A stretch of 64,000 nucleotides of DNA. It comes from DATBLE01 sp963808815. GTDB taxonomy: Bacteria > Actinomycetota > Thermoleophilia > Gaiellales > Gaiellaceae. Below the pieces are notes generated by a model, which worked only from the letters and a program-made list of their open reading frames with translations, ran no database searches and was not told the DNA's origin. The DNA is taken from positions 124,001 to 188,000 of the forward strand of contig CAWEGI010000017.1 of the NCBI GenBank assembly GCA_963808815.1. The letters are read 5' to 3'. Each line of letters opens with the position of its first letter. Within the stretch, counting starts at the first letter, position 1. The position numbers were made by a program, and so were the translations under genes. Positions 47,491 through 55,670 of the stretch are shown one piece after another.

Positions 47491-49818
47491 GTGCCCCTGT
47501 CCGCCGCCGAGCTCAGGCTGATCGACGCCTACTGGCGCGCCGCCAACTACCTCTCGGTCGGGCAGATCTATCTCCTGGACAATCCGCTGCTGCGCGAGCC
47601 GTTGAAGCCGGAGCACGTGAAGCCGCGACTCCTCGGCCACTTCGGCACCACCCCGGGCCTGAACCTGATCTGGGCGCACATGAACCGCGCGATCAAGACC
47701 CGCGACCTCGATGCGATCTACGTCACCGGCCCCGGGCACGGCGGACCGGGCATCGTCGCGAACGCGTACCTGGAAGGAACGTACTCCGAGCTCTTCCCGC
47801 TCGTGTCCACCGACGAGCGCGGCCTGCACGAGCTGTTCAGGCAGTTCTCTTTCCCCGGTGGGATTCCGAGCCACGCCGCGCCGGAGACGCCCGGCTCGAT
47901 CCACGAGGGCGGGGAGCTCGGCTACGCACTCACGCACGCCTACGGAGCAGCCTTCGACAACCCCGACCTGCTGGTCTGCTGCGTGGTCGGCGACGGAGAG
48001 GCCGAGACCGGCCCGCTCGCGGCGAGCTGGCACTCGAACAAGTTCCTCAGCCCGAAGACCGACGGAGCCGTCCTGCCGATCCTCCACCTGAACGGCTACA
48101 AGATCGCCAACCCGACCGTGCTCGCGCGGATTCCGGAGGAGGAGCTGGTCGCGCTCTTCGAGGGCTACGGCCACCGGCCAATCCTCGTCACGGGCGACGA
48201 CCCGGAGCAGGTGCACCGCGACTTCGCCGCTGCGCTCGACGACGCACTCGACGACATCGCCGGCTTCAAGGGCCGGGAGACCAGACCGAAGTGGCCGATG
48301 ATCGTGCTGCGCACGCCGAAGGGCTGGACCGGCCCCAAGGTGGTCGAGGGGCTCCCGGTGGAGGGCACATGGCGCTCACACCAGGTGCCGATCGCCGACG
48401 TCCGAGAGAACGCGGAGCACCTGCGGATCCTCGAGGACTGGATGCGGAGCTACCGGCCGGAGGAGCTGTTCGACGAGGAGGGCCGGCTCGTCGCGGAGCT
48501 GGCGGCGCTGCCGCCGAAGGGCGACAAGCGGATGAGCGCGAGCCCGCACACGACCGGCGAGCTCGGCCGCGACCTCGTGCTACCGGATTTCCGCGACTAC
48601 GCGGTCGAGGTGAAGGAGCCCGGACGCGGGACGAGCGAGGCGACACGCGTTCTCGGGGGCTTCCTGCGCGACGTGATCGTGCGCAACCCCGAGACCTTCC
48701 GGCTGTTCGGCCCCGACGAGACGGCCTCGAACCGGCTGTCCGCCGTCTTCGAGGCGACGAACCGGGTCTGGGAGGCGGAGCGGCTGCCGACGGACGAGGG
48801 GCTGGCGCCCGAGGGGCGGGTCATGGAGGTGCTCTCGGAGCACCTTTGCCAGGGCTGGCTGGAGGGCTATCTGCTCACTGGCCGCCACGGTTTCTTCAAC
48901 TGCTACGAGGCCTTCATCCACATCATCGACTCGATGTTCAACCAGCACGCGAAGTGGCTGAAGGTGACCCGCCACATCCCCTGGCGCCGCCCGCTCCCGT
49001 CGCTCAACTACCTGCTGTCGTCGCATGTCTGGCGGCAGGACCACAACGGCTTTTCGCACCAGGACCCGGGCTTCATCGACCACGTGGTCAACAAGAAGGC
49101 GGAGGTGATCCGCGTCTACCTGCCGCCCGACGCGAACACGCTCCTCTCGGTCGCCGACCACTGCCTGCGTAGCCGGAACTACGTCAACGTGATCGTCGCC
49201 GGCAAACAGCCCGCGCTCGACTTCCTCTCGATGGACGACGCGATCGTGCACTGCACGCGCGGCCTCGGCATCTGGGACTGGGCCTCGAACGACGGCGAGG
49301 GCAAGCCGGACGTGGTCATGGCCTGCGCGGGCGACGTGCCGACCCTGGAGACGCTGGCCGCCGTCTCGATCCTGCGCGAGCGGCTCCCCGACGTGAAGGT
49401 GCGCGTCGTCAACGTCGTCGACCTGATGCGGCTGCAGCCGGAGAGCGAGCACCCGCACGGGTTGCCGGACAGCGAGTTCGACTCGCTGTTCACGCCCGAC
49501 CGGCCGATCGTCTTCGCCTACCACGGCTACCCGTGGCTGATCCACCGCCTCACGTACCGACGCACGAACCACGCCAACCTGCACGTGCGCGGCTACAAGG
49601 AGGAGGGCACGACGACCACGCCGTTCGACATGGTCATGCTCAACGACCTCGACCGCTTCCACCTCGTGATCGACGTCATCGACCGGGTCACCGGCCTCGG
49701 CTCGCGCGCGGCGCACGTGCGGCAGGAGATGGAGGACGAACGGCTCCGCTCCCGCGCGTGGACGCGCGAGTACGGCGAGGATCGCGCCGACGTGCGGGAC
49801 TGGATCTGGCCGGCCTGA
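47491..49818 (+). CDS. xfp: xylulose-5-phosphate/fructose-6-phosphate phosphoketolase
   Basis: 775-residue ThDP enzyme that cleaves xylulose-5-P (or fructose-6-P) with phosphate to acetyl phosphate and glyceraldehyde-3-P (or erythrose-4-P). Typical stretches: LLGHFGTTPGLNLIWAHMNR, YVTGPGHGGPGIVANAYLEG, VVGDGEAETGPLAASWHSNK (ThDP-Mg), LHLNGYKIANPTVLARI, GFSHQDPGFIDHVVNKKAEV and FAYHGYPWLIHRLTYRR. GTG 47491 begins VPLSAAELRLIDAYWRAANY, the usual family start; no strong ribosome site is visible. Acetate kinase follows by CTGA overlap, giving ATP from acetyl phosphate. Confidence 0.97.
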   Translation: MPLSAAELRLIDAYWRAANYLSVGQIYLLDNPLLREPLKPEHVKPRLLGHFGTTPGLNLIWAHMNRAIKTRDLDAIYVTGPGHGGPGIVANAYLEGTYSELFPLVSTDERGLHELFRQFSFPGGIPSHAAPETPGSIHEGGELGYALTHAYGAAFDNPDLLVCCVVGDGEAETGPLAASWHSNKFLSPKTDGAVLPILHLNGYKIANPTVLARIPEEELVALFEGYGHRPILVTGDDPEQVHRDFAAALDDALDDIAGFKGRETRPKWPMIVLRTPKGWTGPKVVEGLPVEGTWRSHQVPIADVRENAEHLRILEDWMRSYRPEELFDEEGRLVAELAALPPKGDKRMSASPHTTGELGRDLVLPDFRDYAVEVKEPGRGTSEATRVLGGFLRDVIVRNPETFRLFGPDETASNRLSAVFEATNRVWEAERLPTDEGLAPEGRVMEVLSEHLCQGWLEGYLLTGRHGFFNCYEAFIHIIDSMFNQHAKWLKVTRHIPWRRPLPSLNYLLSSHVWRQDHNGFSHQDPGFIDHVVNKKAEVIRVYLPPDANTLLSVADHCLRSRNYVNVIVAGKQPALDFLSMDDAIVHCTRGLGIWDWASNDGEGKPDVVMACAGDVPTLETLAAVSILRERLPDVKVRVVNVVDLMRLQPESEHPHGLPDSEFDSLFTPDRPIVFAYHGYPWLIHRLTYRRTNHANLHVRGYKEEGTTTTPFDMVMLNDLDRFHLVIDVIDRVTGLGSRAAHVRQEMEDERLRSRAWTREYGEDRADVRDWIWPA

Positions 49819-50732
49819 AAGTCCTCGTCGTCAACGCGGGCTCGACGAGCCTGAAACTGCACCTGGTCGAGGACGACGAGTCGCACGCGGTCGAGGAGTT
49901 CGTGGAGTGCGAGGCCGTTGGGCATCGCGTCGTGCACGGCGGTTCGCGCTTCCGCGAGCCGGTGCTCGTCGACGACGAGGTGAAAGGGGCGCTCCGCGCT
50001 CTGACGCCGCTCGCACCGCTGCACAACGCGCCGGCTCTCCACGCGCTCGACGACGCACAGCGCGCGTTGCCGAACGTCCCCCAGGTCGCCGTCTTCGACA
50101 CCGCGTTCCACGCGACGATGCCCGAGGAGGCAACGCGCTACGCCGTGCCGGAACGGTGGCACGAGTGGGGCGTGCGGCGGTACGGCTTCCACGGGTTGTC
50201 GGTCGAATGGGCCGCGTCGCAGGTGCGGGTGCCGCGGCTGGTCGTGTGCCACCTGGGCGGCGGCTCGTCCGTGACCGGCGTGCTCGGCGGGCGCTCGGTG
50301 GAGACGACGATGGGCTTCTCGCCGCTCGAGGGCGTGCCGATGACGACCCGCTCGGGCTCGGTCGATCCCGGCGCGCTGCTGTATCTCCTGCGCGAGCGCG
50401 CGCTGTCGGTCGACGAGCTCGACCACGCGCTAGAGCACGAGTCCGGTCTGGCCGGCCTGTCGGGCACCTCGGGCGACGTGCGCGACCTCGATGAGGGCTC
50501 GCTCGCCCTCGCCGTCTACGTGCACCGGGTCGCTGCCGCAGTCGCCGCGTCGGCGGCCGCGCTCGGCGGCCTGGACGCGATCGCCTTCACGGGCGGCATC
50601 GGCGAGAACTCGGCGCTCGTCCGCGACGGGGTGTGCGAGCGGCTGCGTTTCCTCGGAGTGTTCGCGGTGCGCGTCGTCCCTGCGCGGGAAGAGCTGGTCG
50701 TCGCGCGGCACGTGCGCGCGCTTCTCGCCTAG
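49815..50732 (+). CDS. ackA: short acetate kinase
   Basis: Converts acetyl phosphate and ADP to acetate and ATP. About 305 residues, roughly 90 shorter than canonical AckA, yet the active site is kept: NAGSTSLKL, HRVVHGGSRF, AVFDTAFHATMP, RRYGFHGLSVEWA, CHLGGGSSVTGVLGG, PMTTRSGSVDPG and FTGGIGENSALV. The missing parts are spread over several loops rather than one end. The only start in the right place appears to be CTG 49815, overlapping the phosphoketolase TGA (CTGA); a GTG about 60 bases upstream is the alternative. Its TAG shares CTAG with the convergent ABC permease stop. Confidence 0.9.
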   Translation: MKVLVVNAGSTSLKLHLVEDDESHAVEEFVECEAVGHRVVHGGSRFREPVLVDDEVKGALRALTPLAPLHNAPALHALDDAQRALPNVPQVAVFDTAFHATMPEEATRYAVPERWHEWGVRRYGFHGLSVEWAASQVRVPRLVVCHLGGGSSVTGVLGGRSVETTMGFSPLEGVPMTTRSGSVDPGALLYLLRERALSVDELDHALEHESGLAGLSGTSGDVRDLDEGSLALAVYVHRVAAAVAASAAALGGLDAIAFTGGIGENSALVRDGVCERLRFLGVFAVRVVPAREELVVARHVRALLA

Positions 50733-51463
50733 ACGCGCGCGGTATCGCGGCGATAGGCCCGGGCGGCCAGAGCGCCGAGTACGACAGACCAGCCCGCCAC
50801 GACCAGCCAGCCGGTCCTCCCCCATCCGCCGCCGCCGATCGCCACGTGGCTCGCCTGGACGAGCCAGTAGGACGGCAGCGCGCGACCGATGTAGTAGAGC
50901 GCGCCGCTCGTGATCGGAAACCAGACGCCGCCGAGCACGGCCAGGACGGCGACGAGGCCGCCCATCGCGGGCCCGATCGCATCCGCGGTGAGCAGGTGAC
51001 CGAAGAGGATCGCGAGCGCTCCGAACGGAATCAGCCCGACGAGAATCAAGCCGGTCATCGTCAGCCAATCGTGGGCGCCGAGCCGCACGCCCAACGTCGT
51101 GCCGGCGAGGTAGAGGAGGATCAGGGCCGCCGCGGCGGTCATGTACCCCGTGAGGATCTTGGCCCGGAAGTAGTCGCGAGACGAAAGCGGGGTCAATCGG
51201 AGCTGGCGGTTCCACCCGGCCGTGCGCTCGGTCGCGATCCGGCCGCCCACCGAGAGCATCGCGTTCATCGCCCCGAACGCCGCCAGGCCGACCATGTAGT
51301 AGAGCGGCGCCGACAGGCCGCTGCCGCCCAGGTTGTCCTCGTTCCGGTTCGGCGCGGCGATCAGGAAGTAGAGGACTATGGGGAAGCCCAGGGCGAGGAC
51401 GAAGAAGCGGCGGTTCCGGACCGTCCGCAGAAGCTCGAAGCGGATGTATGCGGCGCGGTTCAA
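50729..51463 (-). CDS. ABC-2 type transporter permease
   Basis: 244-residue exporter permease with six predicted helices (FFVLALGFPIVLYFLIAAP, YYMVGLAAFGAMNAMLSVGG, AAALILLYLAGTTLGVRL, LTMTGLILVGLIPFGALAIL, AIGPAMGGLVAVLAVLGGVW, GWLVVAGWSVVLGALAARAY) and the ABC-2 hallmark ERTAGWNRQLRLTPLSSRDY. Begins at TTG 51463 overlapping the ATPase stop (TTGA). Likely exports an antibiotic, lipid or peptide with the upstream ATPase. Substrate unknown. Confidence 0.9.
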   Translation of the reverse strand: MNRAAYIRFELLRTVRNRRFFVLALGFPIVLYFLIAAPNRNEDNLGGSGLSAPLYYMVGLAAFGAMNAMLSVGGRIATERTAGWNRQLRLTPLSSRDYFRAKILTGYMTAAAALILLYLAGTTLGVRLGAHDWLTMTGLILVGLIPFGALAILFGHLLTADAIGPAMGGLVAVLAVLGGVWFPITSGALYYIGRALPSYWLVQASHVAIGGGGWGRTGWLVVAGWSVVLGALAARAYRRDTARV

Positions 51464-52422
51464 GCAGCCTGTCGCTCTTCGGCGGTCAGCTGCAGGAACG
51501 CCTCCTCGAGCCCGGCGCCCGTCACCTCGAGGTCGCGCGCGGCCGGGAAGCGCTCGAGCAGCGCCCTGATTGCGCGATCCGAGTCGGAGCACACCAGGAT
51601 GACCGACTCGCCGCGGAGCTCCGCCCGCGTCACGCCCGGCAGCCGCTCGAGCTCCTCCGCCGCGGCGTGGGGCAGCGTCGCCCGGATCGTGCGGGAGCCG
51701 ACCATCGCCTTGATCTCGGTGGGCGGGCCGTCCGCGACGATCGATCCGCGCGCCATGAGCACGATCCGGTCTGCGTAGGCATCGGCCTCCTCCAGGTAGT
51801 GCGTCGCGAACAGGACCGTCCTGCCCCGCGCCGCGAAGTCGCGCATCGTCGTCCAGAAAGCGTGGCGGCCCTCGACGTCCATGCCCACGGTGGGCTCGTC
51901 GAGGACGAGGAGCTCCGGGTCGGGAACGAGCGCCAGGGCGAAGCGGACACGCTGGGTCTGTCCGCCGGACAGCTTCTGCGTGGACTGGCCGGCGACCCCG
52001 GCGATCCCGGTGACCTCGAGCACCTCGTCGACGTCCAGCGGTCGGGGGAAGAGTGCCGCCATCATCGCCACCAGCTCCCGGACGGTGAGGTCTCGGAGCA
52101 GCGAGCCCGTCTGCAGCATCGCGCCGACGTGGCCTGCCCGGACCACGGCGGACGGCTTCTGGCCGAACACCGAGACAGTGCCGGCGTCGGGCTCGGCCAG
52201 TCCGAGCAGCATGTCGATCGTCGTCGACTTGCCGGCTCCGTTCGGCCCGAGGAACGCCACCGTCTCCCGATGGGCGATCGAAACGTCGACACCGCGGACT
52301 GCCGGAATGACCGTATCGCCCGACCGGTAGGACTTGGCGAGGCCGCGCAGCTCGATCCCGTCTGCGCGTCCCGCTGTGTCCGCGCGGCCGCTTCCGGCCT
52401 CGATGCGCACAGGAACCGCCAT
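51460..52422 (-). CDS. ABC transporter ATP-binding protein (ABC-2/DrrA type)
   Basis: 320 residues. Walker A GPNGAGKSTTIDML, Q-loop GAMLQTGSLLRDL, signature LSGGQTQRVRFALAL, Walker B LLVLDEPTVGMDV, switch His ATHYLEEAD, then the C-terminal DrrA-type extension (GSRTIRATLPHAAAEELERL ... LEEAFLQLTAEERQAA). ATG 52422 has AGGGGA just upstream. Operon with the permease. Similar in type to the broken ATPase at the left edge, so the window holds two exporters of this class. Confidence 0.92.
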   Translation of the reverse strand: MAVPVRIEAGSGRADTAGRADGIELRGLAKSYRSGDTVIPAVRGVDVSIAHRETVAFLGPNGAGKSTTIDMLLGLAEPDAGTVSVFGQKPSAVVRAGHVGAMLQTGSLLRDLTVRELVAMMAALFPRPLDVDEVLEVTGIAGVAGQSTQKLSGGQTQRVRFALALVPDPELLVLDEPTVGMDVEGRHAFWTTMRDFAARGRTVLFATHYLEEADAYADRIVLMARGSIVADGPPTEIKAMVGSRTIRATLPHAAAEELERLPGVTRAELRGESVILVCSDSDRAIRALLERFPAARDLEVTGAGLEEAFLQLTAEERQAA

Positions 52423-52554
52423 CAGTCCCCTGTCTACCAAACGAGTGTCCGGCCCCGGCCGGCATTGGTTTAAGCCCCGGTAGCGCCTTCGTTAAGGCTG
52501 TGTTGCCCCCGGTACTTGACGCCCGCCGAGCCGCCCGCGACCGTGTGCGGGGCG

Positions 52555-53016
52555 ATGCGCCGAATCGCGCTCGTCCTCGTGCTCCTGCTGCTCCCCGGGT
52601 GCGGCTCGACGCCAGCTCCTCCCGGCGCGGGCAGCCCGTTCGAGCGGCTGTGGGCGGATCAGGCCCTGGCGCTCCTCGACGGACTCGACGAGGCGCTGCC
52701 GCGGATCACCAACGCAGGCGTCGGCCCCCTGACACTGAGCGATCCCTCGCGACTGTACGAGGCGCTCCTCGGCTACTCGTACATCGACAGCTGCGGCGAG
52801 CAGCTCTCGCACCTGGGCCAGCCCTCGCCCCGGGAGCTGGATGCCAGCACACGCCTTCACGAGGCGTGTGCCCACCTCCGCCACGCCTCGGTGCTCTTCA
52901 CCCGGGCGGTCACGCTCGAGCGCTCGTCCCTGCTCGTGACCGCGGCGAGCGAAGCACTCGGCACCGCCCCGCTGCTCCGCCGTGCTCGACGCTCGCTGAC
53001 GCTACTCGCTAGCTGA
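52555..53016 (+). CDS. lipoprotein, unknown
   Basis: 153 residues from ATG 52555 (MRRIALVLVLLLLPGCGSTP), with signal peptide and lipobox LLPGC. The mature part is mostly helical, with paired Cys (YIDSCGEQLSHLG and LHEACAHLRHASV) that could form a disulfide in a four-helix bundle. Arg-rich tail. No family recognised. Its 3' end overlaps the convergent cupin-TPR gene by eight bases. Confidence 0.65.
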   Translation: MRRIALVLVLLLLPGCGSTPAPPGAGSPFERLWADQALALLDGLDEALPRITNAGVGPLTLSDPSRLYEALLGYSYIDSCGEQLSHLGQPSPRELDASTRLHEACAHLRHASVLFTRAVTLERSSLLVTAASEALGTAPLLRRARRSLTLLAS

Positions 53017-53659
53017 CGAGCTCCTTGAACGCCGCCTCGTCCCGGAGCGGGTCGAGGTCGGTGTCCTCCTTTGCGAGGTCGCGGAGGCTCGGCCGCTTCT
53101 CGATGGCGACCCGCAGGTGGGCGATTGCGTCGTCGCTCCGTCCGGCGAGCGCCTCGCAGCACGCGAGGTTGTAGAGAGGCGCGGCGTACCCGCTCGCCTC
53201 GAGCGTCTCCCGGGCGCTGTCGATCACCGCCTCGTACTCGCCTGCCTCGTACTGCGGATCGAACGGCGCCCAGACCTCCCAGCCGCCGCCGTGGTAGGGC
53301 TGCCCGACCGTGCTGCCGAGCGCGAGCACTGTCGTCCCCGCCTCCTCCGCGAACGCGGTTCGATTGCCCTCGGGCCGGACGAACACGAGCGTCCCTGCGG
53401 GTGCGTCCACCGACTCGCCGTCGATCTCGAAGCGGGCGCGTCCCCGGAGGACGGCGTAGAGCTCCTCGCTGCCCTCGTCCTCCTGGTGCTCGGGCATCAG
53501 CCGGTCGCCCACGTCGGCGCCCGTCCACGCGTTGGTGCCGAAGGCGGTGATCCCGAGGTGCGCCCGAACGGGCCGCATATGGGTCTCCTGACGGTAGTCG
53601 ATGGCCTCGATCTCGTCGACGGCTGCGACCTTGAACGCCACTTCAGCGCGCGCCATCAT
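53009..53659 (-). CDS. cupin-TPR protein, paralogue B
   Basis: 216 residues: a cupin fold (HLGITAFGTNAWTGADVGDR, EHQEDEGSEELYAVLRGRAR, APAGTLVFVRPEGNRTAFAE) with His and Glu at the metal positions, then a TPR-like tail (EYEAVIDSARETLEASGYAA, PLYNLACCEALAGRSDDAIA, LRVAIEKRP) ending DPLRDEAAFKELVS. Cupin-TPR combinations are probably small sensory or scaffold proteins. Starts at ATG 53659 overlapping its paralogue's stop (ATGA). Clearly related along its whole length to the upstream 53656-54297 gene. Confidence 0.85.
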   Translation of the reverse strand: MMARAEVAFKVAAVDEIEAIDYRQETHMRPVRAHLGITAFGTNAWTGADVGDRLMPEHQEDEGSEELYAVLRGRARFEIDGESVDAPAGTLVFVRPEGNRTAFAEEAGTTVLALGSTVGQPYHGGGWEVWAPFDPQYEAGEYEAVIDSARETLEASGYAAPLYNLACCEALAGRSDDAIAHLRVAIEKRPSLRDLAKEDTDLDPLRDEAAFKELVS

Positions 53660-54297
53660 GCGACCAGCTCCTCGAAGCCGGGCTCGTCGCGGATCGCGTC
53701 GAGGTCGGAATCCTCCCGTGCGAGCTCCTTCAGCTGGGGCCGGCGCTCGATCGCCGTGCGCAGGTGCCCGATCGCGTCCTCCTTCCGGCCGGCGAGGGCC
53801 TCGCAGCAGGCGAGGTTGTACATCGGCAGCGGATACTCGGAAGCCTCGATCGCCTCGCGGCCCTTCTCGGCCACACCGGCGTAGTCCCCCGCCTGGTACA
53901 GGGGGTTGAAGGGCGACCAGATCTCCCAGCCGGCCGGCTCGTATGCCTGGCCGGCGGCAGCCCCGACCGCCAGCAGCGTCGTGCCTGCTTCCTCGGCGAA
54001 GGCCGTTCGCTTCAGCTCCGGCGGAACGAACACGAGCGTGCCCTGGGGAGCGTCGACCGTGTCGTCGCCGACCTCGAAGCGCGCGTGGCCCGTGACGACG
54101 ACGTAGAGCTCCTCGTGCTGATCGTTCTCGCCGGACTCGTCGTGTTCGTTGATCAGCCGGTCGCCGGCCTCGCGGCCGGTGAAGCCGTTGACTCCGAAGG
54201 CCGTGATCCCCAGGTGGTGCCGCACCGGCAGCATCGGCACGCGGCCGTCGTCGAGTGCCTCGATCTCGTCGAGCCGTGTCACCTTGTAGTTGCTCAT
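53656..54297 (-). CDS. cupin-TPR protein, paralogue A
   Basis: 213 residues, same architecture as paralogue B: HLGITAFGVNGFTGREAGDR, EHDESGENDQHEELYVVVTG, APQGTLVFVPPELKRTAFAE, then PMYNLACCEALAGRKEDAIG and LDAIRDEPGFEELVA. It differs from B mainly in the loop before the first cupin His cluster, which is longer and richer in acidic residues. ATG 54297 overlaps the kbl stop as ATGA, so both cupins are translated with the threonine-degradation genes. Confidence 0.85.
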   Translation of the reverse strand: MSNYKVTRLDEIEALDDGRVPMLPVRHHLGITAFGVNGFTGREAGDRLINEHDESGENDQHEELYVVVTGHARFEVGDDTVDAPQGTLVFVPPELKRTAFAEEAGTTLLAVGAAAGQAYEPAGWEIWSPFNPLYQAGDYAGVAEKGREAIEASEYPLPMYNLACCEALAGRKEDAIGHLRTAIERRPQLKELAREDSDLDAIRDEPGFEELVA

Positions 54298-55508
54298 CGC
54301 TCCCCTCTCGTCTCGGACTGGATCAGGTCGAGCTCGCGGCCGACCTTCTCGAACGCGACCAGCGCGCGCTCGACGTGCTCCGGCTCGATCGCCGCCGACA
54401 TCTGCACGCGCACCCGCGCCGTACCCTCCGGGACGACCGGGTACCCGAACCCGGTGACGAAGACACCCTCCTCCAGCAACCGCTCGCTGAAGCGGATCGC
54501 GAACGCGGTCTCGCCGACGATGATCGGGACGATCGCGGCCTCGCCGTCGAGCGGCCGAAAGCCGAGCTCGCGCAGCCGCCCGCGCAGCTCCCGTGTGGAG
54601 TCGTGCAGGGTCGTGACCAGCTCGGGCTCACGGCGCAGCACGCGCACGGCCTCCAGCGCCGAGCAGGCGACGGTCGGCGGCAGGGCGTTCGAGAAGAGCT
54701 GGGGCCGCGAGCGCTGGGCGAGAATGTCGCAGACCTCCTCGCTGGCAGCGACGAACCCGCCGGCCGCGCCGCCCAGAGCCTTCCCGAGCGTCGAGGTGAT
54801 CACGTCGATCTCGCCCAGCAGGCCGAAGTGCTCGGCGACGCCGCGGCCCGTCTCGCCGACAACGCCGGTGCCGTGCGAGTCGTCGACGACGAGCGTGGCA
54901 GCGTGCTCGCGCACCAGTTCGACGAGCTCGGGCAGCTTCGCCAGGTCACCCTCCATCGAGAAGACGCCGTCGGTGATCACGAGCGCGCGCTGCCCCGGCT
55001 CGATCGCCTCGAGCTGGGCGCGCAGGTCGTCCATGTCCGAGTGCTTGTAGACCGCCTTGCGCGCCGGCCGCGCCAGCCGGACGGCATCGATGATCGAGGC
55101 GTGGTTGAGCTCGTCCGACAGGATCACGGTCGAATCGTCGGTCAGGCTCGGGATCGCGGCCTCGTTGGCGTTCCAGCAGGAGACGTAGGTGAGCGCCGCC
55201 TCGGTGCCGACCAGCTCGGCGAGCTCGCGCTCGAGCTCGAGGTGCGGCTCGAACGTCCCGCAGATGAACCGCACCGACGCGGTGCCGGCGCCGTAGCGGC
55301 GCAGCCCCTCGATCCCGGCCTCGACCACCTCGGGCCGGTCGGCGAGGCCGAGGTAGTTGTTCGACGAGAGGACGAGCACCTCGCCGCGGCCCTCCATCTC
55401 CACCAGCGGCCCCTGCGGCGAGCAGAGCGTGTTGAACCGCTTGTAGGTACCCGCCTCGCGCAGCCGGTCGAGCTCCGCGCCGAGCCTCTGGTCAAGCGCT
55501 GTGCTCAT
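54294..55508 (-). CDS. kbl: glycine C-acetyltransferase (2-amino-3-ketobutyrate CoA ligase)
   Basis: 404-residue PLP enzyme splitting 2-amino-3-ketobutyrate with CoA into glycine and acetyl-CoA, step two of threonine catabolism. Marks: SSNNYLGLADRPEVVEAGIE, GAGTASVRFICGTFEPHLEL, VVDDSHGTGVVGETGRG, STLGKALGGAAGGFVA (PLP Lys), and C-terminal FGYPVVPEGTARVRVQMSA. ATG 55508 with GGAGG; longer readings enter GC-rich intergenic DNA. It follows tdh on the minus strand across a 160-base gap with a strong hairpin, so expression may be partly separate. Confidence 0.95.
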   Translation of the reverse strand: MSTALDQRLGAELDRLREAGTYKRFNTLCSPQGPLVEMEGRGEVLVLSSNNYLGLADRPEVVEAGIEGLRRYGAGTASVRFICGTFEPHLELERELAELVGTEAALTYVSCWNANEAAIPSLTDDSTVILSDELNHASIIDAVRLARPARKAVYKHSDMDDLRAQLEAIEPGQRALVITDGVFSMEGDLAKLPELVELVREHAATLVVDDSHGTGVVGETGRGVAEHFGLLGEIDVITSTLGKALGGAAGGFVAASEEVCDILAQRSRPQLFSNALPPTVACSALEAVRVLRREPELVTTLHDSTRELRGRLRELGFRPLDGEAAIVPIIVGETAFAIRFSERLLEEGVFVTGFGYPVVPEGTARVRVQMSAAIEPEHVERALVAFEKVGRELDLIQSETRGER

Positions 55509-55606
55509 TCGCCTCCACCGATTCTGAGTCTCCGCCGCCGCGACCGACATGGCGGGCGCGGCACCCGACGGTTGCCGAGGTGCGAACGGACTTGGGGAGG
55601 GGGGTC

Positions 55607-55635
55607 CGTGGGGGGAACCGGCCGTTCCCCCCACG
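55607..55635 (-). terminator. strong hairpin between tdh and kbl
   Basis: 12-bp perfect stem CGTGGGGGGAAC / GTTCCCCCCACG with a 5-base CGGCC loop. On the minus strand it lies after the tdh stop (55671) and before the kbl start, so it may be a terminator or stabilising structure. No T-run. Confidence 0.55.
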
Positions 55636-55670
55636 CGAGCGAGCATGCGGCGAAGCTGCGCGAGCGACAA

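Noticed and set aside
55509..55670. Short open frames in the GC-rich gap between kbl and tdh
   Set aside because: Content is homopolymeric and hairpin-forming; no ribosome site or conserved motif; one frame is merely an upstream extension of kbl.
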